Positions 35,901 to 45,230 of a stretch of 64,000 nucleotides of DNA are shown here, piece after piece. The translations under genes and the position numbers were made by a program. Numbering within the stretch: the first letter of the stretch is position 1; the number at the start of each line of letters is the position of its first letter. This stretch comes from Acanthococcus lagerstroemiae. Taxonomy: Eukaryota; Arthropoda; Insecta; Hemiptera; Eriococcidae. The notes beneath the pieces were generated by a model. It did not search any database and had not been told where the DNA came from. It saw only the letters and a program-made list of their open reading frames with translations. The stretch spans positions 44,972,122 to 45,036,121 of the forward strand of contig CM063108.1 of the NCBI GenBank assembly GCA_031841125.1, written 5' to 3'.

Positions 35901-38900
35901 GACTACGAGAAACGGTACGCGGACTCCTATCGAGACGAACGAAAGTACAAGGACGAATATATACATGAGAAAAGTCACAGACGATCTTACACGCCGGAAC
36001 GAAAAAGGTGAGTGCGTTTAATGTCGGACATTGGAGGTGGTGATTCGTTGAGTCGTGTTTCGAAATCACTTAGCTTTTCCGTCGAACTGCTGAGTTATTT
36101 GATGGGTGTAAGCTTGGCTTGAAAAACCTTGGTAGAAGAAGATTATTATGAGAAGAAGATAAAAGGGGAATAGTTGTTTGTTGTTATAGTACTTAGTCTC
36201 TCGACTAGTAGGTTGCGTCTGTCCACTTTTTTCTCGCTTGTTCTAATCTTTTCATTTTTTCATTTCTGCGAAGGATTTGCACTTTGTATCTTTAATTATC
36301 ATCTGCTCTTCATAGCCCGCTCTTTGCTTTCCTTTCCAGTTCTTTCCCGCAGCCATTCCCTCTGACAGTAATAACTAATAACAATATTCCTGGATGTCTT
36401 ATATGATGACCTATCATTCTAACGGTTCTCTTTACTATTATGTTCCGATTTCTCTTTTCCTTCCTATTTGCCTCAATACTTCCTCGTTTTTGATCTATTT
36501 GTCCATTTGATTTTCTCATTTCAAAAACTTCTTTCCTTTTTCTTTGTTGTGTTCTATTGTCCAGGTCTCATATCCGTACAATGCTATACCCCAGATATTC
36601 ATTTGAAGAAATATCGGTCTTACTTTTAAATCTGTATTTGTTCTGATTATGTCTCCTGTTTTGGGGGGAGGGGGGCTCTCCTAGCTTGTTTCATTCTACT
36701 CTTTATTTCTGTTTTACTTTTTCCATCTCGCGTTATCAGACTACCTAAGTTTTTAAATGCCTTTATCTCCTTTATTTTTCCACCTATTTCCATACTTATT
36801 GGATTTTGTTTCCATCTACTGATTACCATCACTTTTGTTTTATTTTTATTCATCTTCATTTTGTATTTTATTTTCTTTCTTTCCCGTATTGCAATGTCAT
36901 CTACAAACCTTATCACTTTAACCGTCTCCCCTTGTATTATCACACCTGATTTCATTTCATTCATTTCTTCAATTACTTCTTCTATAAATAGGTTAAACAG
37001 CACTAGTGACAGACTGCATCTTTGTCTCCTCTTTTTGGAATTGTAGCTTCTCTCACTTCTTCCTCAATTTGTATTTGAGCCCGTCGATCCTTGTATAGGT
37101 AAGTTCCATATTATTTATTTTTCTTTATACTTAACTTCTCATCTCTTTCAATATAATATGAAACATTTTTGACTATACAACATCATCGAAAGCTTTTACT
37201 ACATCTACAAATGCTACTTATGTATCTACATTTTTTTTCTCAGTATTTTTTCTACGAGTCTCAAACATAAGATTGCTTTCCTCTAGTTCTTCTACCTTTC
37301 CTAAATCCAAATTGATCTCCTACCGTTTCTTCCATTTTATTTTGTGTTATCTTATTTGTTATTCTTGCTAGAATCTTTGATGCATGTGAAAGTAAATTCA
37401 TAATAGGTACGACAATCTTCACATTTGCTTGCTCCTGCTTTTGTGGGGGTCATCATCAACCTGCTTTTCTGGAAATCTATTGGCATTCCTCCTTCCTCAT
37501 ACATTCTGCAAATTAATTCGCGTACATTTTTTAAAACTACTACTGCATTCTTTAATAACTCACTATCAGTTTTATCAACCCCTTCTGCTTTATCGGTTTT
37601 TATTTATTTTCAGAGATTTATTAAATTCCGATCTTAAAATAGGATCTCTTTCTTCATCCTCCACGCTATCTTCTCTTTTCAAACATTTACTCATACCTAC
37701 TTCATTCTTATACATTTTTTCAACACATTTCACCCATCGTTTCTTTTTGTCCTTCTTAGAGTTTGGCAATTTTCCTTTATCATCCGTTAAATTGTTTGTT
37801 CTCTTTCTTCTAGCTCCAAAATATCTTTTCACTTTATTATATGCCTGATCGAATTTCCCTGCTTCCATTTGCTCTTCAATTTCCTCACAGTTCTGATTAA
37901 CCCATTTTTCTTCGGCCTTCTTACATTCTCTCTTTATTTGATTTCTTAAAGTCCTTATATACACATATCTTTACTTTCTCTATCATTGGCTTGTTTATTA
38001 TACTTCTTTTTTCTTCCATTAATTCTAGTATCTCACTTTTCATCCATGGTTTTCTCCGCTCTGTTATTTGAGTAGCTATTTTCTTCCTTGTTGACAGATT
38101 TATTGCTCTTTTTTTTTACTGCTATCCACGCCCCTTCAGTATCATTTCCTTCCTGTGATTTACGAAGTTCTTTCATTGTTTCTTTTTGATATTCTTCTTT
38201 TATCTTTACCTCTTTTTGTAACTCCTAACTCTATTTTGTTTTTACTTTCTTATTCATCTTTTTAACTTTAAACCTACATTTCATTACTACCAGGGACGTA
38301 CCGAAGAGTTTTTTCTGGGGAGGAGGTGTAAAAATCGTGAAAGTCTCAACTGACTTAACTCAAAATTCTAAAGTATTGTATCAAAGCAAAAAGAGAAAAC
38401 CTTCTGATTTGTTGGATTTCTCAACTCAGTTCCCAAGTATCAAAGCAAAGAAGAAAAAAAAAACTTTTGACTTGTTGGATTTTCCAAACTCCGCCTGACT
38501 GAAATGGTGAATTTCCCCAACTGCTGAGTGAAAAATTCCTACAGGGAGGAGGAGTGTAAGTTCCTCTCCCCCCCCCCTATCGGTGCGGCCCTGATTACTA
38601 CTGAATTGTGTGTCCATGTTGGAGTGCGAGTGAACTTGGTAATATTCTGTTTTTAGGGTGTGCCAGTTCACTTTTTTGTTTCTGTTGTTCATAGCGCTTT
38701 CGGCTGTTACACCGTCTTCAGTGGAGTTTTTTTTTTATTGGTCCTGTATATATAGTAGTGTGTAGTACCGTATGGTACTTAGGTACCATATTTTTTCTTA
38801 GGCATTCGTTGTTGAACCGTACATTACTATAAATACAGGACCAATAAAAAGAAATGGTAGGGAACTCCACTGAAGATGGTGCAACAGCCGAAAGCTCTAT

Positions 38901-41900
38901 GAACAACAGAAACAAAAATGTGAATCGGCACACGCTAAAAACAGAATATTACTAAATTGTGATCACTATCTACATCGCTCCTGGTTGTCTTACAATCCGA
39001 TATTTGATTTTTATATCTTCTCGTCATAACATAATCTATTTGATGTGTTCTTTTATCTCCTGGGCGTTTCCAATTGTATCTTCTTCTCTCATTAAATGAT
39101 TTTTGAACATAGTGTTTCCAGTAACTAATTTATATTCTTCACAAAATTCTATGAGCCCCGCCTCTCTTTCATTTCGCTCTCCTAAACCATCCTCACCGCA
39201 TACCCCTTGTTCTTTTCTTGTGCCTACTCTGGCGTTATCTCCCGTTATAATTAACTTTTCTTTTCCTTTTACCTTGCTTAATACTTCATCACTTTCTTCG
39301 CGCGAAAAATAGATTTGTGAAACGATCAAGGAAACAGAGCGGGATTCCTTGGTGAGTACAGCCATTGTTGAGGAGGTTAATTTAAGAGATAATCGTTTTA
39401 TAATATGAGGACTCATCTTGATGGTGATTATTTTGGCTGTGCACTGCTGGTCTTTTGAGGTAAATGATTTTGGAACGCGTCTCAATGATCACTTCCCGAT
39501 TGTTTCTTTCCACTTCTCCCCAAAGGCTCTTGCTCCGTTAAAGATATGGACGTCGTCTCGGCGTGTCATTGAAGCGCCGGCGTTTTGATTGCAAGTGGAA
39601 AGAAATATTGTTATATTTAGGTGAACACGTACCAACCAACGTTTAAATGCTGTAATGTCGTTTACAGGTAGTGTGTGTTTTCTGTGCAATTACGAAGAAT
39701 TCGATATTTAAATGTTGTCGGGGGCTCACCTTATGTCACGACACGGTCGTGGAGTATTCTTATCTGGGTATTGTATACCACTTCAGTAGATTAATCACGT
39801 TTCAGTTGCGAACATGCATTACGTTTAAACAATATATTTAGTACCTTCGACTGTTTGTCAAGTCGATCTGTTTGTGCACACCCTCTGGTATTGTAGTATT
39901 CGATGCTGTTAGAATGAGAAGATTCACATGCCCTAGTTAAGTGAATGCTTAGGGGTTATGCAGGAGTGGCGAGTTCCTTTTATCGGCCATTGACTGCAAT
40001 TTAAGTTAGTTTTGAGGGCAGTTAATCTCTTGAAAAACATAAACAGTAAAAACAAAATTATTGTTTCGGGGACGTGTCCGATTTCTGATACGTGAGCTTT
40101 GCGAGTTGAGGAAAGCGATTAAAACCAACAATTGGATCGTACGTAAATTATTGTTAGCAATGGCACGAAATGATGAAGTTATTTAAGCTTTGGACGACCG
40201 AATTCTTGACGTTTGAAAAATCAGTTGCTAGAAATAGTCAAGTCACATTTCCGCCATTTCAAATGAACGTTGTCTGCTATTCTATCTTGAGAAAATGTCC
40301 GTGTAAGAAGCTGTGCTGTGTTCACGCTGACCAGACATTGTGAAAAATGAAGATTGTCCGGTTTTGGGACATCGAAGACTGGGCGGGAGAAGTAAAATTG
40401 CTTTGCTACTCACTGGAGAAGTTGAAGACGTTAAAGGTACTGTGTCCAATTACAACTCCCAAACCTCCTGCTTGAAGTCTCTATTGTATGGAAATTGAAT
40501 TTCATCGTGGAAGTTTGCTGGGCGATGTGGAATGTTTGTGTTGATAGAGGCTTTCTGACCTGAGTCACTATCTCAATATGTAACCCTCGACTCAAACAGT
40601 CGAAATGAGGAAATATTTAGTTATCTAGAACTTTACATTCCCTATTTCTGTTTACTTGTAAATTTTCGTTTCATTCACCGAGTGTACACGTATTAGTTAC
40701 TGAGGTATTTTTGGTTCTATATAGTATTGTATTCGAATTATAAGTTCCCATCAGTATCTTGGTACCAATCAGTGTGGTATACTACCCTCTGTTGTAGAAT
40801 GTATTTGTGTAAATTTTGATGAAATTCAATCTTTTGTTTACTTATTGCCGTGCTGGCTAAAATGAGTTTTATCTTTTTGTTGCAGATCTCATCATAAAGA
40901 AGGAAAAAGCGCATCCAAGTACAGAGACGATGATTACGAATATCGTAAAAGGTACGTACCCTTTGTTTTCTTATTTTGTTTGGTTTTTTGCTTGAAAGTC
41001 TTTTGCAGTTCACCTGTCAGTTATGAAATGTGAAAAAGAAGAAGCCCTTTGCATAATATCGATAAAAATATTTATTTATTTATTTATGATTATTATTATT
41101 ATTTATTTATTTATTTTTTTTTCCCAAGACTATTGATAATATTGGTAGTTTTTCAACAATTATTGGTTTGGGTAACACTGAAGGCTTGTAGTGATGGCAT
41201 CCCCTAAATGTTGAATTTAGAAATCAACAAAATCAAACAAATAGCCACCAATAACAAATACTAACCACAAACAGTAGACAGAATAATCAACAAATTAATA
41301 TATCAAAAAAGTACAGACACAGAACCAACAACGACAAAAACAGACAAATACGCAGGAGCAATACCATTCACAGGGACATATAAGTACAAAATACAGAAAA
41401 TCGTCAACCAATACAACATAAAACTCGGAATTAGAAACAGACCACCTCTAATCAAATAAATAAGCAATGACAAAACAGAAAGACAGGATAGGAACAACAG
41501 CAACTGAGTATACAGACTAGACTGCGAACACTGTGGCAGAAATAGGCAGAAAATTCACAACTAGAATAAAAGAACATGAAAGATCACAGAAGCTGAAGGA
41601 TGACTAATCACTCTTTGGAAAACACTGCCACGACCGGAGACACAACAACCACACGTTGACAGAAAAATACAAAATCCTACACGTAGAAAATAACACAAGA
41701 AAAAGAAAATTAAAAGAACAACTTGAAATAATAAAGGCAAAAACAGAACAAAACAACCTAATAAACACAACAACCAACTTCCAAAGCAAGGACCTATTCC
41801 AATTAATAATATAACACTCACTGATTGGACAGACTACCCAACCACAGACAACCAATAAGAACACACCAAATAGGTTTTACCATATGGTAGTGCACACCAC

Positions 41901-43249
41901 TATAAATACAGAACGACAAAAAGAAAAGTCTTAGGATACTCCACTGAAGATGGCATAGCAGCCGAAAGCGCTCTGGACTACAGAAGGAAGAAATTGTGAA
42001 TTGGCACACCCGTAAATATAGGGGGAAAAAAAAGATTGAAGCGATGAAAATTTTTTGAGGCTACTGAAAAATTGGATAAAGGTCATCTAAAGTCATATTT
42101 TTTTTTATTTATCAATTCTAATAGACACCTTGCCTAAGTAAAAAGACAAAGTCCCACATCTGCCGGGCGCTTGCGTCTCCCCCAATTGTGATGCGAAGCC
42201 CTCGAAAATCGGTCTGCCGTATTCCGCTCGAAAACGAAACATCTTCAGGGACGTACCGATAGGGGGGCAGGGGGAACCCCCCCCCCCCCCCGGTAGGAAT
42301 TTTTCCCTCAGCAGTTAGGAAAATTTACCATTTCAGTCAGGCGAGTTGGGAAAACCCAACAAGTTGAGAGGTTTTTCTTCTTTTGCATTGGTACTTGGGA
42401 ATTTTGAGTTGAGTCAGTTAGAAAAATCCAACCGATCAAAAGGTTTTTTTTTTTTTTTGCTTTGATACTTGGGGGTTCTGAGTTGAGTCACTTGAGACTT
42501 TCACAATGTTTACCCCCCCCCCCCCGTGGGAAAAACTTGTTGGTACGTCCCTGAACATCTTTAATAGTGAATGATATAGGAGAGAGTAGGAGCATTGGTT
42601 CTCCCGTCAGTCCAGACTTTTGGGGAATATTTTCTCTAACCAAACGTTCTCATTGTCATGAAAACACGCTATATGAAAAATTAGATGAAGCCGGGAAAAC
42701 TTTTTAATCTCCGCCTATGAAGTGAGGAAGCCATCACGATATTGACCTTACTTTGCTTATCTTTCTCTTTGCTTTTCTAATTCCGACTTCTTCTGTCGCC
42801 TTACTCACTTGCTATCCTCCACCCTTTACTAGTCTTTCTACTGATCTCTTCGTATTTGTTTTTTGTTTTTTCTCGGGTCGGTCCATCACCGCTTTTCTTT
42901 TTGTATCCCCTTTATAATATCACTTCATCTTCTGTTTTACTTTCGTACCTCTTTCTCCTTTCTCATGTTTATGAGGCGAATACGAAAAATTGGTCGTCAG
43001 TGAAAAATCAGATACGCAATGAGTAGGTACTTAGTGGTCCATTCGTCTCCTGTGAGGTGAACGAACTCGACGTGTGGACTGGATTGATCTCAGCTCGGTT
43101 CTGTGTTCCCCCCCCCCTCCTCCCGCCATCTTAGCTTTTTAGATGATATTGAACTATCGGTAATTACGGTTTGTGTGTTTAGTGACAGAAGACGAAGTAG
43201 CGAAGAAAGAAACAGATACGACGACGAGGCAGTGAATATCAAGAGGTGA
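26923..43249 (+). CDS. Prpf38B: Pre-mRNA-splicing factor 38B (PRPF38B)
   Basis: Exons with consistent phases: 26923-26944, 27109-27249, 27335-27459, 27529-27680, 28185-28245, 28366-28485, 34220-34398, 35627-36007, 40886-40951, 43183-43249. Residues 1-207 form the PRP38 domain: NILPLWGNERTMNLNPLIL, YNVTHLEPWEKGSRKTAG, MCGGVRGVGAGG, YIRYTQPPADLWDWYEPYL, KLEWFSTLFPRIPVPIQ, nearly family consensus. After a 5.7-kb intron come low-complexity Arg/Ser/Glu exons (SSRDRYRGERREP, RERDRYRYEERERR) as in the human RS tail. The family is a spliceosome component needed for activation. Exons 9 and 10 (66 and 63 nt to the donor) are both phase 2 at each end and could be skipped. The last exon may stop at TGA 43247-43249, with AATAAA at 43452, or splice onward at the GTGAGT at 43246. 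The start MDDCQDDG is the first in-frame Met of a short coding exon that also follows an acceptor at 26890, implying a 5' UTR intron. Confidence 0.94.
29386..29636. mobile_element. Mariner-like MITE (251 bp)
   Basis: About 33-bp inverted ends, each containing GCTGTTCAGCAAGAGGGA, are flanked by TA (29384-29385 and 29637-29638). There is no coding capacity. It sits in PRPF38B intron 6. Confidence 0.85.
30265..32885. other. PRPF38B intron 6, unassigned part
   Basis: There is no recognisable gene. Short ORFs on both strands lack family motifs. Bases 32400-32800 show AGACTC/TTGAGACT-type quasi-repeats like those at 18440 and 56500. Upstream, around 29230-29290, the phrase TTGGGAGTTGATGTACAG is duplicated in tandem. 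Confidence 0.45.
32891..33495. mobile_element. Mariner-like MITE (605 bp) with 30-bp perfect inverted ends
   Basis: Bases 32891-32920 (TGTGGCAGTTTCTATAAAAA onward) are repeated as an exact reverse complement ending at 33495, flanked by TA on both sides. The interior has no transposase motif. The 106-aa ORF on the reverse strand spans the terminus and is not a gene. Located in PRPF38B intron 6. Confidence 0.88.
34648..34815. mobile_element. Hairpin MITE sharing the GC-rich core (copy C)
   Basis: The ends TAAAGCTCTA and, inverted, TAGAGCTCTG are flanked by the repeat ATTTGGC. The inner part carries GAATTGACAACGCGGTATGC and CCGCATAGTCGGATTCGACA, the same core found in the elements at 25929, 48573 and 48811. 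The arms are more diverged than in the 173-bp copies. It lies in PRPF38B intron 7. Confidence 0.7.
38291..38593. mobile_element. hAT MITE, CAGGGACGTACCG family (copy 1)
   Basis: It starts CAGGGACGTACCGA and ends CGGTGCGGCCCTG, and is flanked by a perfect 8-bp duplication ATTACTAC (38283-38290 and 38594-38601). Internally, a unit of about 90 bp containing CAAAGCAAA...CTTGTTGGAT is duplicated in tandem. The copy at 42246 is in opposite orientation. It has the same terminal bases as the hAT element at 19002. Confidence 0.93.
38640..38950. mobile_element. Foldback made of two inverted Penelope-type 3' ends
   Basis: The right half reads ATAAATACAGGACCAATAAA, GGAACTCCACTGAAGATGG and CAGCCGAAAGCTCTATGAAC. 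The left half is its reverse complement, and the two meet near 38790 around GTACCATA. The same sequence forms the 3' end of the Penelope relic at 41230-42020. A head-to-head pair of the element's terminal repeats is the simplest reading. It is inserted in the RTE element. Confidence 0.75.
39491..40885. other. PRPF38B intron 8, right part
   Basis: Mostly single-copy AT-rich sequence with no ORF of note or repeat end identified. The 91-aa reverse ORF at 40738-41013 covers PRPF38B exon 9 antisense and is a shadow. Confidence 0.45.
41061..41120. repeat. ATTT/ATT microsatellite
   Basis: A run of TTTA/ATT units followed by a T-tract. Simple low-complexity sequence. Confidence 0.9.
41230..42020 (+). 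mobile_element. Penelope-like element, GIY-YIG endonuclease and 3' end
   Basis: The + strand reads AIPFTGTYKYKIQKIVNQYN, LGIRNRPPLIK, a stop, then VYRLDCEHCGR (the zinc-linker and first half of the GIY-YIG fold), and in another frame GRKFTTRIKEHERSQKLKDD, FGKHCHDRRHNNHTLTEKYK, ILHVE. These are standard Penelope C-terminal motifs; the YIG motif itself is lost at the frameshift. The tail carries the terminal sequence shared with 38640-38950, including a hammerhead-like core at 41940-41977. Reverse-strand hydrophobic ORFs at 41303-42009 are shadows. Confidence 0.85.
41940..41977 (+). ncRNA. Hammerhead-ribozyme-like motif in Penelope 3' end
   Basis: UCCA (41940-41943) can pair with UGGA (41974-41977) as stem I. 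CUGAAGA (41944-41950) fits the CUGANGA core. GGC/GCC (41952-41954 and 41961-41963) can form stem II. GAAA (41964-41967) follows. GCGC (41968-41971) is a self-complementary stem III, and UC (41972-41973) is the cleavage-site dinucleotide. Penelope-like elements are known to carry hammerheads with minimal stem III that may act as dimers. An unpaired U at the base of stem II is a departure from consensus, so activity is uncertain. Confidence 0.45.
42246..42553. mobile_element. hAT MITE, CAGGGACGTACCG family (copy 2, reverse orientation)
   Basis: The ends CAGGGACGTACCGA and, inverted, CAGGGACGTACC are flanked by the perfect 8-bp duplication AACATCTT (42238-42245 and 42554-42561). The inside, including GAATTTTTCCCTCAGCAGTT and the duplicated CAA..GTTG unit, is the reverse complement of the copy at 38291. 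Long C-tracts occur at both ends. It lies in PRPF38B intron 9. Confidence 0.93.
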
Positions 43250-43451
43250 GTCCTTTGTGTCATTCGCTAATGGTGAAACCGTGTACTCGTATTTTCCCAC
43301 CGTTGCAGTATCGAGTACTCGACTTATACTTGTTGCAGGTCAAAGTACTATTGAGTTTTCATCGTGATCCTTTCATTGTATTCGCATAACGTGAGCCACG
43401 GATGTGTCTATATTGTTTTTTTGTTGAATGTATAAAAAGAAGTATATTTTT

Positions 43452-43457
43452 AATAAA
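43452..43457 (+). terminator. Candidate poly(A) signal of PRPF38B
   Basis: AATAAA lies about 200 bases beyond the in-frame TGA that follows exon 10 without splicing. It supports a transcript ending here, but other downstream 3' exons cannot be excluded. Confidence 0.45.
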
Positions 43458-45230
43458 CTTTTTTCTAATAATACGATTTGTTGTTTTGTAAATCTCGGGA
43501 AGTGGATATTTGATATTAAATCGTACGTAGGATGGTATCTATATATGTTTGCATTTATTTGAACGCAGTGGTTCCCGAAGATGTTGGAAGACGAAAGAAG
43601 TTTGCCACATGAAGACTGTGTCCAGAATCAGCGCATGTATAAGGAATGAGAACGAACGCGATTACACTGGTATCGTTTATTACAAGTTAACAAAGTAGTA
43701 AACTCGGAAACTAACAAAATTCAACGACGTTAAACGGGTTCTCTAAATTAGGTATAAAAAGTAAATAAAAACCAGGAAACACTTGTAATGAGATTTAACG
43801 TTAATTGTATTTTCGATTATTCCCTGACAGGCCGCGGGTAAATCAATAAGGAGATGAGATCGTGGACGTCTTCATGTGTGCCGTCTGAAATCGTTTCTCG
43901 ATGGTAACTGTATGGAACACAAAACATGCCAAGGTTACTGCGTGTAACGTGTTTGAAGTCGTCGAAAGGCCCGTCCTCGGTGAAATAAAACGAACAGTTC
44001 AATTTACTTAGAAACTTTTTATTTATTATTTTTTTGGTTTTTCATTGAACACAGAGTAACACAGGAACGACTACGTAAAGGAAACTCCCAAATTTGGAGA
44101 CGAATCCGAGAATCTTTCCGGACATGTGTTCAAGGACGGATCTTTCGACGAAGCGAGTTTCACTTATGCAATATTAATTATTAAAAAAAGTCTCATTCTA
44201 TTTATTTGGGAGTTTACTTTTTACAACAATAAAAAAAGAAAACGAAGAAAAGTTAACCTATACGATTTACATAACCCGGAACACAATATTACCGTATGGT
44301 TATAATAACAACAATTATATATATACACGGTGGTACGAAATTTCGTTTCCAGTGTAGTGAAATCAGCGGGGCGAGGTAGCAAACTACTGGACGGGATTTG
44401 GGCTCGAGGGCCGAATGCCATTAGACTAACGTAGAAACACGATCAATCTCGAATATTCACTTGGGCAATTTTAAAAGCGTTCTGTGGAAACTTCAGAATA
44501 ACTGGTGCATAATTCGAAAAGCTGACAGAAATAAATGTGAATAGCTGACCTGGAGTAACAAGTACTAACATGCTAAAAATTCTATTACTCATTTTTCAGT
44601 TTTTAGGGGGGGGGGGGACTGAGTCCGCCTCCTATTTGCGACCATGCTGACAGACGGTCTTAGCAGTAGTTCTGACATCTTTAAAATTACTAGTGTTCCT
44701 CACTCCTCCCTTATTAATTTCGATTTTTTCATTTAAAACGTGAATGGGGCCACTTTAGTTTGAAACAGGTCGAATGCCTTTTTTGAGAATGCATAAATAC
44801 GCCACATGCCCCTCTCCCCAGATGATGTTGTGAACATCCCTAAGAATATGGTTGGTTGTGTGTTCGCACACATTCTTTCATAAGTCTCGAACAACCACTG
44901 TACCCTGGCACGAACATATTCATCCCCACAGCCCTCGCTATAGCGTCTCCACAGGAAACACTTTTCATCGTAAAAATCACTAACCTTTTTTAATAACCTC
45001 GTCTAAAAATTGATTTATATGAAAAGAAAAGGAAACATCATTAGGAAAAAGGTAACTAATAAAACTCATTTACAATCGCGCGTCTCCCGTACACGATTTT
45101 GTTTGGCCCCGCAAACCAGTCTTGAATTATTGATTGTGCGCGTATTGTCGGTCTCGGTTTTCGGAGTACACGATGAACCGATTTAAGTGTAATGGGACTG
45201 CTCGAATTTGGCCTGTTCGTTTGTTCGTTT

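Larger units (their letters stand above)
36310..39490 (-). mobile_element. RTE-type non-LTR retrotransposon relic (interrupted)
   Basis: Reverse-strand fragments follow the expected order. The endonuclease at 39036-39485 has KLIITGDNARVGTRKEQG (family GDFNAKVG) and GLGERNEREAGLIEFCEEYK. A linker lies at 37590-37964. Reverse transcriptase at 36647-37003 has VKVIRFVDDIAIRE (family YADDIA), MNKNKTKVMVISR and AFKNLGSLITRDGK. The C-terminus at 36310-36640 has LYGYETWTI, VRMIGHHIRH and GNGCGKELERKAKSGL. Frameshifts separate the pieces. A hAT MITE (38291-38593) and a Penelope-type foldback (38640-38950) sit between endonuclease and linker. All lie in PRPF38B intron 8, antisense to it. Confidence 0.87.

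Noticed and set aside
35611..36069. 152-aa reverse-strand ORF
   Set aside because: It is the exact antisense of the RS-rich exon 8 of PRPF38B, whose codon bias keeps the opposite strand open.
41303..42009. Reverse-strand hydrophobic ORFs resembling membrane proteins
   Set aside because: They are antisense to the A-rich Penelope GIY-YIG region. The + strand carries the recognisable motifs.
43569..44170. Alternative terminal exons for PRPF38B at 43569 and 44067
   Set aside because: Both have correct phase, but the acceptors have weak pyrimidine tracts and the products show no RS or charged bias. The in-place TGA with a nearby AATAAA is simpler.
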